From positions 33,590,001 to 33,654,000 of the forward strand of contig JAJNNQ010000137.1 in NCBI GenBank assembly GCA_027886175.1: a stretch of DNA of 64,000 nt, read 5' to 3'. The stretch comes from Phylloscopus collybita. Lineage: Eukaryota; Chordata; Aves; Passeriformes; Phylloscopidae. Shown piece by piece: positions 25,510-35,819 of this stretch (within the stretch, counting starts at the first letter, position 1; each line of letters begins with the position of its first letter). The translations under genes and the position numbers were made by a program. The notes beneath the pieces were generated by a model that worked only from the letters and a program-made list of their open reading frames with translations, was not told where the DNA came from and did no database searches.

Positions 25510-28500
25510 TACTCCTGCACTGACTGGCTCTCTAGCAGCAGAGTATCAGGATTCCCAGGTCCCTGAGTACCCATTGTAGCCTTTAACTACATAAATATCT
25601 TTGGCTTCTCTGGTTGGCCACAGTAGTGAAATACCCACTAAAAATACAAGACCCCTTCAGACATGGCAGCCTCTAGCCCTGGTAGGCCAAGGCTGTTTCT
25701 CTAAGGAGTTTTCTGAGGCAGTGCAGAGCTGTAAGCTTCTTGAAATATGAAGGAATCAGTCAAAAATTCTTCTGACTTTTACCGTCTGCTCTTCCATTCC
25801 TGGCAAGAGATCTCTTTCAGAGTTAAAAAATTGCTGCTTCTCCCGAGCTAAGGCCTTAAACTTACTATCACTGCCCCTTTTGGGTAGTCTGCACTCCATG
25901 AGAAGTAGGGTGGAGAAAACAGGACTCATTTTAGGAGAACAGAGGGGTGTCCTGACTCTGCCCTCCTATGTACCTGGTGAACGGGCATTATAAAGTAGGT
26001 GACATGGTTCCTATCACACAGCTGGCATCACAGACCTTCAGTAGCAACTTGTAAAAAATAAAAAAAGTTCTCTTTTTGTGTAAAGCAAAGAGACCATCTG
26101 AAGTCACAGACTTCCACTGGTGGGTGGGCGTTAGTTGTACTTATGTATGGGTTATGTTAGGTTGCTATCTATAGGTGACATCTCCCCGTGACCATACAGC
26201 ATAGTTTCTTCTGCATCCGTGGGCTTTGGAGAAAGGAAATAGACGAAGAAGCAAGCAAGGGAAGCTATTTATTGCTGCTATTTATAATCTCCAAGGCCTA
26301 TTTAACCTGTAATTTTCTGTCTTTCTAAAAGATACTTTCCTGCAAACTTGGGTTCTTTGTTCTGATGCAAAATACTACTGCTGCTATTAGAATGCACAAT
26401 TTAAAAAATCTCCTCTGGGAAGAGAGGCCAATTAACCTTCTACAAGCCATCACACTGATTTACAGAATAACAAATGGCCCCTTTATAAGTGTTGTGGGTT
26501 TGGCAGCAAATTCTGCACATTATTTTTCACTGTCTTCTTCTTAATCTTCTAGGCAGTTCCTCTGATTTCTTTGCAAATGTCCTGAGTTTAAGACTCATGG
26601 AGACTAGAAATCAGGCCAGATATTATGTCTACAAAATTCCTATGCTATTATGAATGGTTCCAGAAAACAGCAGCAACAACAAAAAATAAAGGTACTGATA
26701 ATTAATACTCCTTTTAATAGACCAAAGCTTAAATCTCAGACCAAAGCTGGTGGAAAGTAGGTCATATCTACTCCAGTGACTTTGCAGTAGTCCCTTTGAT
26801 TAATTATACAGTTGTATTCACTGGTGTTTGCAGTGAATATTGTGCAAGTACAGCTATACTGTCAGAGGATGGATTGGAACAGTGGAAGAAACAGCTACCA
26901 CATCTCTTTTGGGAAGGAACCTGAAGAAAAACGAAGAGCTGTTTCTGGCTCCTCAGCTTCCACCAGCCACTTGAGGAAAGTCAGGCTTTCTGCGTTCTGG
27001 ATGTCATGTTGCTTACCTGGGTTAAGGTATTCTGTATATAAATGACATAAGAACAAGTATTTTGATTAGTCTAAACAGCTTTGTATCCATGGAGTTGCCA
27101 TACTATAATATCAATATCACATTGATTTATTGTCTAAGCACTTTTGGTTAAGGAGGGAATCAGGATAGTTTCAAATAAATGAAAGTCCCATAGTTGCTCA
27201 GATCCTGGATACTGATTCTTATGATGGCCAATCTATAGTCAGACTGTAGAAAGACCCAAACTGTTGTGTGCTGGGCACAGTGCAAGCATCAAAGTTTTTC
27301 TTGTCCAGAACAGCTTTCAAACAGTGAGTTTAGGAATACTGATCTCATGAGAAAATTATTTGCTTATGGCTACATGTAAAAAGTCTTTGAACAACTATAG
27401 CGTTTTTACTAGAACTGCTCAAGGGAAGACTAGTGGAACAATTAATAGCCCATAGAGGATGATTCTGTAGAGACAAATGGTCTGGAGCAACAGGCTTTTA
27501 CCAATTGCATGTAACGCTTTCTTCCAGAGAAATTCACTCATGAATATGCTTTTAAGAGATTAAAGATGTTATAAAAGTTACGTGCTGCTGCACTTTTAAC
27601 TAAAGACTTCACAACCTCCACTTGGAATCCCAGTCGCACACAGCAGCTTATTCTTTTGACGTATAGAATAGATGTAGGGCTCTATGGATTTCTTCATGGT
27701 GTGATGGGAACTGAGTATTTTATAGAATGCAGTGTACAAACTACAAGGCTTTTCTGATAGCTGTTAGATTTAACAGGTGGACTGTGTCTATCTTCCATAG
27801 CTGGTGGCTTTTGGGGATGGGAGCGAAGCAGGCTTTGGGATTCTTGTGATTGGATTAAGAACACTTTGGCAATATTTTCAGCCTTAAGAAGTGTTCTAGG
27901 ATTACTCTTTCTTTAGCCCATCTGTCTGCAGTATACTTTTTCTATTCCATAGAAAATAACTCAGCTGTCTCCTCAGCACAGTCCTCGCTGGTCAATGATT
28001 GCATATGTTTGATTGTAGTAACTTTCTGCCTGATTCTTTATTTATTGATAGACATAAGAATTCATAAGGTGTCAAGAAAACCGGCTGTATTTCGATAGCT
28101 TGCGCAAGGAGTGTTGCGGCGGTATCTCTGCCCTCTTCAGTACTATATACGATAATGCAACTTTTCCTTCGGAGCGCTCTTCTGCGTTTATCCAGCCCCG
28201 AGCAGGGGAGAAAGGATGTCACCAGACAGTTACTACAGGGGTGGCTGTCAGCCCAAGTGCAAGACCTTGTGGGAGGAGTGGGACTGGAGGAAATGCACAT
28301 GAAGCCCAGGTGGGAACGTTTTCTTTGGGAGACGCACAGACGGGGGTGTCCTCCCCGGCCTTTGTGGCCATCTCCTGAATGCCACAGGGGAGCGCCTAAC
28401 CATGGCTCGTACAGGAGAGGATCGAACACCGGCGGAGGGAGAGGGCTGTGCTGGACATCCTGCCTGCGGGGTCTGGGAAGAGGCGCAGCCTGCGGCCCCG

Positions 28501-28786
28501 CCATGCTCATAGGAAGAACAATGTCGGGGCAGGGCTCTCCGCGAGGTCATTCCCCGTGCCGTCACCCTCCCGGCAGGACAGCTCCGACCCGCCGTCGGGT
28601 TACACCGCCCACATCTTACCGCGGCGGCGGCCGTCTCGCGAGGCGGCGAGCCCGCGCCGCGATGGCAGCGCCCGCCCGGCACCGCACCGGCGGCCAGGGA
28701 GCCGCGCTGCCGGGCGGCCCGCGGCCGGAGCGGCGGGCGCGTCCCGGGGCGGCCCCGGCGCCGCCGCCTTTGTTCGGCGGGGCGCG

Positions 28787-28792
28787 CACGTG
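28787..28792. promoter_or_regulatory. CACGTG E-box
   Basis: Palindromic CACGTG within GGCGCGCACGTGCGG in the CpG island. It is a core site for MYC/MAX/USF-type bHLH proteins. Occupancy is not shown. Confidence 0.5.
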
Positions 28793-28863
28793 CGGCGGGC
28801 GCGCAGCCCCGCGCGGGGCCGCGGGCGCGTGCGGAGCGGCGGGCGCCGGGCCCGGCCTGGCCC

Positions 28864-28869
28864 TTTAAA
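28864..28869 (+). promoter_or_regulatory. TTTAAA (TATA-like) box
   Basis: CCCTTTAAAGCCGCGG is an isolated AT hexamer in very GC-rich DNA, a plausible position for a TATA-like element about 1.06 kb before the start codon. Use as a core promoter is an inference. Confidence 0.45.
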
Positions 28870-28903
28870 GCCGCGGTGGCGGCGCGGCCGGGCCGGTGCG
28901 GGA

Positions 28904-28909
28904 CACGTG
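28904..28909. promoter_or_regulatory. CACGTG E-box near the inferred start site
   Basis: CACGTG in GGGACACGTGAGG, 35 bp after the TTTAAA box, close to the inferred transcription start. Function not shown. Confidence 0.45.
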
Positions 28910-29013
28910 AGGCGGCGGCGCGCTCTGCCGCCGCTGTCCCGGCTGCCGTGCTGCTCGTGTTTTATCTGGCCGACCGCCAGCCCCCCATCGCCGGGTTTTC
29001 GCTCTGCCTCCTC

Positions 29014-29027
29014 CTCTCTCTCTCTCT

Positions 29028-29084
<57 letters not shown>
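29014..29084 (+). repeat. (CT)8 repeat running into 54 consecutive T
   Basis: CT dinucleotides at 29014-29030 are followed by T at every position from 29031 to 29084, then CCCTACAG. The mammalian HMGA2 promoter/5' UTR also carries a polymorphic CT repeat, so the position is consistent with a conserved pyrimidine tract that has expanded here. The exact T count may be unreliable because of homopolymer sequencing error. Confidence 0.9.
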
Positions 29085-29176
29085 CCCTACAGCCCCCTCC
29101 TGGTTTTTCCACCCACGGGTAAAGGTGGCTTTTCTTTTCTTTTCCTTCGTTTTTGTTGTGGTGGTGTTTTTTTCCC

Positions 29177-29332
29177 TTTTTTTTTTTTTTTTCCTTTTTC
29201 CCTCCCTTAACCCTCATCCTAGTTTAGTCCGTGGGCAGGACTCGCATAATAATATTTCCAGTCCAGGAGCTCCCATCACAGACACGAACCCGGGACCGCC
29301 CCCCCCCCCCCCCCCCGTTGTTTTTTTTTTTT
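29177..29332 (+). repeat. Pyrimidine homopolymer cluster (T16, C18, T12) in the 5' UTR
   Basis: Runs of 16 T (29177-29192), 18 C (29299-29316) and 12 T (29321-29332) lie in the presumed leader. The C18 run (G18 on the other strand) could form an i-motif or G-quadruplex. All lengths are slippage-prone. Confidence 0.85.
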
Positions 29333-29374
29333 CCCTCCCAATCTCCCAAATCGTTTTATTATTATTATTTTTAA

Positions 29375-29413
29375 ATGATCGCTCCTTTTGCGCGCTGCTC
29401 CCGCTGCTGCTGA
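29375..29413 (+). other. Upstream ORF 1 in the HMGA2 leader (12 codons)
   Basis: ATG at 29375 opens a 12-codon frame ending in TGA at 29411-29413. It is relevant only if transcription starts upstream of it, as inferred. It could reduce ribosome access to the main start. Confidence 0.4.
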
Positions 29414-29435
29414 AATCCCCGTCTTCCCAGGGTGC

Positions 29436-29513
29436 ATGCTTCTGGCAAGATTGTGCAGTGTTCTCAGTCCATTTTCAGTGTGTCTTATCTTAATTTGTCC
29501 TGATCCGATCTAA
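29436..29513 (+). other. Upstream ORF 2 in the HMGA2 leader (25 codons)
   Basis: ATG at 29436 opens a 25-codon frame ending in TAA at 29511-29513, more than 400 nt before the main start, which leaves room for reinitiation. The peptide is not recognised. Confidence 0.4.
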
Positions 29514-29687
29514 GGGCGATAGCCACCACTTGCTTTCAATTTGTAGGACTTTTTTTTCCTCTTCTTGGTTTGCTCCCGACTACCCTCCGACTATTTCCCT
29601 CTCCTTGCATTTCCAGGGTTGCAATTTACTCTGCCTTTCCTTCCTCTTCTTTTCTTCTTTTTAACCTCTCCTCTTTTGAGTTGCTTC

Positions 29688-29714
29688 ATGTTACTAACCA
29701 TTCCTAAATTGTAA
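29688..29714 (+). other. Upstream ORF 3 in the HMGA2 leader (8 codons)
   Basis: ATG at 29688 gives an 8-codon peptide (MLTIPKLstop would be 7 residues plus stop if counted without an extra residue; the frame read is ATG TTA CTA ACC ATT CCT AAA TTG TAA) ending at 29714. It is the last upstream ATG noticed before the main start, 215 nt away. Confidence 0.4.
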
Positions 29715-29738
29715 GATAGATTCATTCCCCCTCCTCTT

Positions 29739-29786
29739 CCACCACCACCACCACTACCACCATCACCTCCTCCTCCTCCTCCTCCC
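29739..29786 (+). repeat. (CCA)n-(TCC)n triplet repeat in the 5' UTR
   Basis: Imperfect CCA triplets (29739-29765) run into TCC triplets (29767-29786). They are part of the strongly pyrimidine-biased leader. On the minus strand they produce low-complexity frames that are not genes. Confidence 0.9.
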
Positions 29787-29929
29787 CTTCTCTTCTCCTT
29801 TTTGGCAGCACCAGGACGTCCGGTGTGGTGGTGGCAGCGAGCAGCAAAAGCAGCAAGAGCTCGTTTTGATTCCCCCCCTTCCAAGGTGCTTTGGAGAGAC
29901 TGGTTTCAGGCTGAGCAGCAGAAGTCACG

Positions 29930-30040
29930 ATGAGTGCACAAGGTGAGGGACCCGGTCAGCCTTCCACTGCTGCCCAGGAGCAACCTGCAACCGCACAGCC
30001 TCAGAAGAGAGGACGAGGCAGACCCAGGAAACAACCACAA
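29930..30040 (+). CDS. HMGA2: HMGA2 coding exon 1 (residues 1-37, AT-hook 1)
   Basis: High mobility group AT-hook 2 is a nuclear, non-histone chromatin architectural protein that binds the minor groove of AT-rich DNA and helps assemble enhanceosomes in embryonic and stem cells. This exon encodes residues 1-37. It begins [13 protein letters not shown], a close variant of the mammalian N-terminus, and ends with KRGRGRPRK (residues 26-34), the first AT-hook with its GRP core. The start is supported by A at -3 and by an in-frame TGA at 29912-29914, 18 nt upstream. The exon ends in phase 0 at CAA|GTCAGT (donor at 30041). Its GC-rich leader and island lie directly upstream. Residues 4, 8 and several in the linker before the hook differ from the mammalian protein as I remember it; the hook itself does not. 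The gene is identified by domain order and exon structure. Confidence 0.96.
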
Positions 30041-30119
30041 GTCAGTATCGTATAGATACGTAGTGCCGCAGATCTATAGTGTTATAGGCATGTACATGTA
30101 CGTATTGTGCTGCAAGTGA

Positions 30120-31250
30120 AGGAGTCCCGGCGATGGGGCGGGGGGGGCTTTGTTGTGCGCTGCTTCCCGGCGAGGTGCTGCAGAGGCGTAGCGAGGGGCT
30201 CCGGCGGGCGCCCCGGCGGGGGGACCCCGGAGCGACGGGCGCTGCCTGCCCGTGGCTGAGCCGCCGAGCCTCCTCGGGACTTTCACTATTGTGCAGGAAC
30301 GAGCCGGGGCTTTTCAATGTAAATGGGGAACATGGAGCAGCGCGGCTCCGACCAACCAGCGCTCGCTGGGTCATTTCGAGCTGATTTTGAAATTGCGAAA
30401 GCGAGGAGCAGGCAACGGGGCTCTCCTGTCTCCCTCCTCTCACGGCCTCGCAATATCTCAATCTGTGTGCGCGCCTGTGTGTGCATGTGTCGGGTCCCAC
30501 CGGGCGCTGCTGCCGCCTCCGATCTTGACCAGCCCAGCCTCTAAACTGCCCCTAGATGCTGGGGCTGGGGGAGAGGAGGGTGACTAGAAAGTCGCATCGT
30601 TTTTTCTTCGCCTTCCTCCCCCCCCCCCCCCCGGCTTTCCCCCCTTCCCCACCTCCCCCCCTTCGCCCCCCTCATCGTATGGAGAGAGGTGCCCCCGTTG
30701 CCGATGGAGGTGGAGGAGATAGCCCGAGGGGACTTGCCCTGTATTTGCAACACCTTTTGCCTTTGCTCCGGCGCTTTCCCAGGCAGGTCGAGGCGACGGG
30801 AACGCTGCCGTATCTGGACGCGGGGAGCGGAGCCCTGTGCTCCTTTCCACCCACAGCCTCCACCTGGGCCCCGAAAGGGAGGCGGTGGGCTCCCCTTTTT
30901 GACTTTCAAGACCTGAATTCGCGCTAAGGTTGCTAGATCCGAGTGTTTTTTCCACCCCCACCCCCCTTCCCTTCCTTTCCCGAAGTGCCATTGTCGCACC
31001 GCCTGGAGCTGCCGAGCGGCGCTCAGCTCCTGCCGCCGGGCCAGGGGCCGGGGGGAGCCCCCGCGCTCTGCAGCCCCTCCGCCGGCGCCGCCGAAGGAGG
31101 ATTTTGCCTGCGGATGCAACCAATTAATCCCGCAGCTCGGCGGGGGCAGCGCGGAGCCGCCCGCAGCCTTTTCCCTGCCTCCCTCGGAAGTCATGACTGA
31201 GAAGCAGGGCTGTCCGGGGAGCTCATTTTTAAAGCGAGAATTCCGCGGGC
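30120..31250. promoter_or_regulatory. CpG-rich island in intron 1
   Basis: A second CpG-dense block just downstream of exon 1 contains G-rich runs near 30134-30147 and 31039-31058 that could form G-quadruplexes, and a 15-C run at 30618-30632. Intragenic CpG-rich DNA after exon 1 often carries regulatory elements or antisense promoters. In primates an antisense transcript (RPSAP52) arises near HMGA2 exon 1, but nothing here shows an orthologue. Confidence 0.6.
30618..30632 (+). repeat. Poly-C run (15)
   Basis: Fifteen consecutive C in a pyrimidine-rich stretch of intron 1. Slippage-prone; possible G-quadruplex on the complementary strand. Confidence 0.85.
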
Positions 31251-32682
31251 TTTAAACGTGTTTACTTCCCATTCATTTGGCATCAGCCCCACTGCCACGA
31301 GAGCCTTCGAGGGGCTCGAAACATGAAGAGAGCTGAGCAGCAGAGCCCCAAGCCGAGGGAAACCCGGCTGCTTTGCTTCCTTCCCCTCCCCCGCCCCGAT
31401 ATGGTCCTGTAAATTGCACAGAAAAATAGTTTTTGGAAAGCCATAAAGCAGAGCCCCCCGTTACCTCGCTCTGCCCTTGGTGACACTCACTCCATCGGTC
31501 CGGTGTCTGCAGGCTCTGTCCCCCTTCTGCTTCACCCCCTGATTGCCCTCGACCAGCCCCGGCAGCCAGCACCCACCGACCCTGCTGGCTTGTGCCAGGG
31601 CTTCCTTTTTTCTTTATATTTTTTCCTTTTTTTTTTTTTTAAATTTTTTTTTTCTCTCGTGTAGCATTTGAATGTATGGAAGTGAAAGAAAAATGCGTCT
31701 CCTTGAACGTGCTCAGCCCAGATGTGCAGTGCGTGCGGGGCTCGCCACTGAGCTGCAGCACTTGGGGAGTCCCCCTGCCAGCCTCCCCCTAACCTACCCG
31801 GGAATTATGAAAGCTGAAGGGGTTTAAACTGGTTTAAGTTAACAAACTGCACTTAATTAGTTCTACCACATCCTGTAATCTGAATGAAATGTGTAATATT
31901 CAAGACTTAGAAGAGTTTTATAGTGTTTATGATTCACTGAATAAATATTTGGAATCTGAACTCTTAGTAATTCATACCCAGTTTTAAGGACTGGTTATTT
32001 ACTGGGAAGCAAAGGAACTAGTTAAGAATATAGCTAAAATAATCTGTGTTGACTCATTTTTGAGTTGGAGTTTTTCAGATTTTTCTTTGGTTGAGTTTTT
32101 TTGTGTTCTATTAGTGTTCTATTTGAAGAAGCGTTTACATTTGCATGTGAATACAAATCAATTTTCTTTAGAATAGGTGTGAATATAATGCCGACTGCAG
32201 AACAACAGAAAAAAACCTGCCCCCTTGAGAGAGAAATAGTCTCATCTTACTTTACAATATTCTGGTAGTTAACTTCTTTTCCCCCAAAAATTTGTGCTGG
32301 AAAATACATGTGATAATTGTACATTGCTATAGTGCAATGCAATTGAAATTTAATAGGTAACTGTATTAATTTTTAAATAACTGCTCTTATATGAGGGAAG
32401 TAATAGCAATCTTTAAAACTGTGTTTCCTGCTTTAACTTCCATGTTAGAATATGCACACTTTCCCAAGTTTTTTATGTAATTGCAAGAGAAGTCCTTTAT
32501 TGTGCAAAATATTTTTTTTCCTTTACCTGGAGTTGCTAAATTTTTCATGTTGCATTATTAATATTATGACATTTAATGACACAATTCATATATTTTAAGC
32601 AACTTCTCGGTTTAGTTTATCCTTTAGATAATCTGGGTTAGTTGGAGCCTCTTGCCACAATAGCATGTTTTCCTGTATTTAG

Positions 32683-32769
32683 GAACCAACTGGTGAACCA
32701 TCTCCTAAAAGACCAAGAGGAAGACCCAAAGGAAGCAAAAACAAGAGTCCCTCTAAAGCAGCTCAGAAG
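32683..32769 (+). CDS. HMGA2: HMGA2 coding exon 2 (residues 38-66, AT-hook 2)
   Basis: This 87-nt exon, phase 0 at both ends, encodes residues 38-66. It starts [19 protein letters not shown], which contains the second AT-hook (RPRGRPK, residues 47-53), and ends [10 protein letters not shown]. The SP dipeptides at 44-45 and 59-60 are at the positions of the known CDK1 sites of HMGA2, whose phosphorylation weakens DNA binding. The acceptor is TTTCCTGTATTTAG|GAA and the donor AAG|GTGAGA. From exon 1's last codon to exon 3's first the reading frame is continuous, as in the mammalian gene. From memory the exon looks essentially unchanged from mammals. Confidence 0.97.
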
Positions 32770-35474
32770 GTGAGATTATTAAAGAGAAAGAATTACTAAT
32801 GCTGTTTTTTTATCAGTTGGTAGCAAAAAATCCAGTTATTTAGGTTGTGAAGTGTGGGATTGGAACTCTTTTAATAATAGAAGCTACATAAAGCACGAAT
32901 TTCACATTTTTAAAATTAGAATTAACATGAAGACCCTAAGTACAGAATCTATAAGGGCATCTTTTTTAGTAGGCTACAGATTAGTGAAATAATAAGGTAT
33001 TTTGTGAGGAACCATGAGATGTCCTGTATCTAGTAAGGAAGTCAATGTTAAGGATATTATTTTCTTCATTAAGATTTTTGTAGGAGGAAGATTAATTTCT
33101 TGCCCACTTACAGTTGTTACTACTACAGACCAAATCTGTATATTAAAGCTAAGTGCTTTGTCAAACATAAGTTAATTAGAAGTAAATCCAATTATGTGTT
33201 GATGGAAATAAGTGCATATATTTAAATTTACAGCTTTAAAATGTGATGGTAAAATAAACCTCCAGTTACAGTAAAAGCCTGTTATATCTTGTTTAGTAAT
33301 CAGTTTCAAAGAGACTTTTACTGCAAGTGCTTTTAGTCTTCTGAACCACTATTTCTGCTTGGTGATGGGACCAAACTTTTATTCTGGTGGTTCTGGTTGC
33401 CTTTAGCTACAGGAGAAACTCCCTCAAGTCACTGCATTTAGTGCATGGACTTTACATCACACATACAACATGAAAATTTGACTAAATTTTATTTGAACTG
33501 GGGAAAGCACAGCCTGAAAAAGCTGTGTTATAAGGGCAAATCATGTACACCCTTCTGTAGGAAATATTTTAGTGAAGGCAAATAGTTGTGTAGAGGCTTG
33601 AAAACAAATATGGGAGATTTGTTTGTGTTGTTGGTTATTCAGCAGTTAGCACTAGTTTACAGGTACTAAATCAGAAACAAAAGTTTACAAAATCTAGTAG
33701 TGAACCGTAGTGCTAAAGTGTATGAGTATCTTTTAAGGAGGTGCATGACAAAACGTGTGGAAGGTATTTGTGTCTTCATCTAATTATGCTTCATTTTTCA
33801 GTATGCCTATGGTACTGACATACTAAGTTTGATAGTTTTCAGTGTTATAAATTACTATAGCAACTACTGATAAATATTAAATCATTAAAAGGTGACCATG
33901 GTTTCATGTCTGTTTTGTTTAAAGTGTTTTCAACATTTGTTTGAGGTACTTTTCCAACTTTCTTTAAATTCAAAATTGGTTGGGTTTTGTTTTGTTTTGT
34001 TTTTTACTTTATGGGCTGGAAAAAAAACAGCATGTTCTGTCAGAAGTCCATGAATTAGTAAAAAATGCTTTACAGATTAAGTATTAAAAAAATCATTCAA
34101 AGCCATTCTGCGAGGTAATGTGCTTAAAATGTTGATTTTTTTTTCTTTATACAGTTAAAGCATTCCTCAGATTCATGTTAAAATAGTTTATATGTCACTC
34201 TTCAAAAGAGAGAGCAGTTTTTTATTAGTCTAGCAAATCCAAATGTGAGCTTTAGTATTTTAAATATTACTCCTAGGAGTGTTGGCTTTCCTAGGAGAAA
34301 CATTTGTAGTAAGACTAAATTCTAAGTAATTTGTCAAAATGAATTTTTAAAAGATGCTTCTAAAAGCAATATTGACATTATTTCATTTCCATGAGTGACT
34401 TGGAAATCAGCATAAATGGAAAATAATTTTAAAACATTCATATGTGTGTAGGTTTATCAAATCAAACAGTTTTTGAGATGATTCTGGTACATAGTTATGC
34501 TTTCTTAATCTAATTTACAAACTGAGTAATTTCATTGTAACATTTTGATTTTCATAATGCATCAAGTTACTGCTCTAATTAAAGCTTTTGGGTGTTGTTA
34601 ATGTAAAAAATTGACCAAAGACCACATGTCTTTTTTAATAATAGAAAAACCCTTTGAGGGGTATGTAATTACAAGTCTTACTGGTTTCTAGGTTTATAAA
34701 GTATATAAATGTTTGATAAATCCTCTAAAACATAAAACACTTATAAAGCCTTACTAGAAGAAAGAGACTGGTATCACATTTCAAATAAATATTTTAGCCC
34801 TTTTTCCAAATTGATAACTGACCCTCTCTAAAATGGTTCAGCTTCTCACCAGGTATCTCAAAGTATCTTTTAATGTAATATTATTTCCAATGGTTTTTCT
34901 AACTGTAAGATGGATGGGAAGGTTTTGGCACTGTAAGAAAGCTTCATTTGGTGGTGAGGGTATCACCTCTAGAAGGAGTGAGCTATATGTTCAGTTCTGT
35001 GGTACACATATTTACACACACATACATTTATGAAGACTTTCTCCAGCCTGTCTCAACCCCCAGGAAGAGAACTGGCTATCTCAGCTTAAGCCCCTCTACA
35101 TGTGAACCTGGGTACTCTACACCCAGCTGGAATTTGCTGGAATTTGTAAAGAATAGTGCGTGCCCTGTGTGTTTCAAAGGGAGCTCATTGAAATGCTTCA
35201 GAGTGTTCACAACATGTTAGATAAATGCCGACCAGGAGAACCCACCGAGCAGCCATGAGAAGGCACTCATGATTAATTGATTGGGTGTTCTCTTGCAAAG
35301 CATTACACATCACAATTAAAAATGTATTGCACAAACTGGCAGTGAGTTAAAAATACTTCGGAACTGGGGCTTTGTTTTGTTATACTTCAAAAAGGAAATA
35401 CCCTTAAATCAGTTGATGGACAGTTTTCCCTGGAATTGTGGTTGTGTTGTATATTTAAAATTTCTTGGTTCACA

Positions 35475-35477
<3 letters not shown>

Positions 35478-35510
<33 letters not shown>

Positions 35511-35527
35511 TTTTTTTTTTTTTTTTT
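35478..35527 (+). repeat. Interrupted poly-T tract (T31-A-T18)
   Basis: Thirty-one T, one A, then 18 T. It lies about 290 bp before the candidate alternative exon. It could be the A-tail of an inverted retroposon, but no body was recognised. Confidence 0.9.
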
Positions 35528-35819
35528 GCTTTAAGAGCTTGTGTTTGGTCTTAGTAAACTGGCCTTGGGGCATCTGAAAACAAACTGTGCTTGTTAGGAA
35601 ATTAGCAATGTGAAACTTGACAATGCATACAGAATGTTGCAAAACTAACTGAACAGCTAATAATGTGGCAATTACTCTAATTTTGGGTAATATGCTTTTT
35701 TCTTTTCTTAAAGCCTTGCATATCACACATGCTCAAGTTTTTATAAACTAGACACAAGAAACAAACTGTGTTTTATAGAAGACAAAACCATTTCTCAGTT
35801 GTTTATTTTTCACAAACAG

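Larger units (their letters stand above)
21431..28420. other. Intergenic DNA, no confirmed gene
   Basis: AT-rich sequence with two long perfect inverted repeats (23053-23098 and 25471-25509) and a short palindrome at 24739-24759. A 168-codon open frame (23457-23963, + strand) has no recognised domain, signal peptide or splice context and is probably chance in a locally GC-richer stretch. The 27.99-28.42 kb part grades into the HMGA2 promoter island. Confidence 0.5.
28421..28965 (+). promoter_or_regulatory. HMGA2: CpG-island promoter of HMGA2
   Basis: A dense CpG island ends about 1 kb upstream of the HMGA2 start codon. GCGGCGG, GGCGCG and GGGGCGG motifs give many potential Sp1/KLF-type GC boxes. 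It contains CACGTG E-boxes at 28787-28792 and 28904-28909 and a TTTAAA box at 28864-28869. The long frames open on both strands here are by-products of GC content, not genes. Mammalian HMGA2 also starts from a CpG island with a long leader. The exact transcription start is not visible; a site 25-35 bp after TTTAAA (about 28895) is an inference. Confidence 0.75.
30041..32682 (+). other. HMGA2: HMGA2 intron 1
   Basis: A 2642-nt intron with donor GTCAGT and acceptor TTTCCTGTATTTAG. The first 1.2 kb continues as CpG-rich DNA; the rest is AT-rich. Many frames are open on both strands in the GC-rich half, up to 217 codons, but none has a recognisable domain. They disappear where GC content falls, so they are compositional artefacts. 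Confidence 0.9.

Noticed and set aside
27992..29493. Long frames (144-237 codons) around the HMGA2 promoter
   Set aside because: They lie in GC-rich island and homopolymer DNA. Some read poly-Phe or poly-Lys through the T54 tract. No domain and no splice logic.
29591..31572. Long minus- and plus-strand frames over HMGA2 exon 1 and intron 1 (up to 217 codons)
   Set aside because: Compositional artefacts of CpG- and pyrimidine-rich DNA; low-complexity Gly/Glu/Lys or Pro-rich products.
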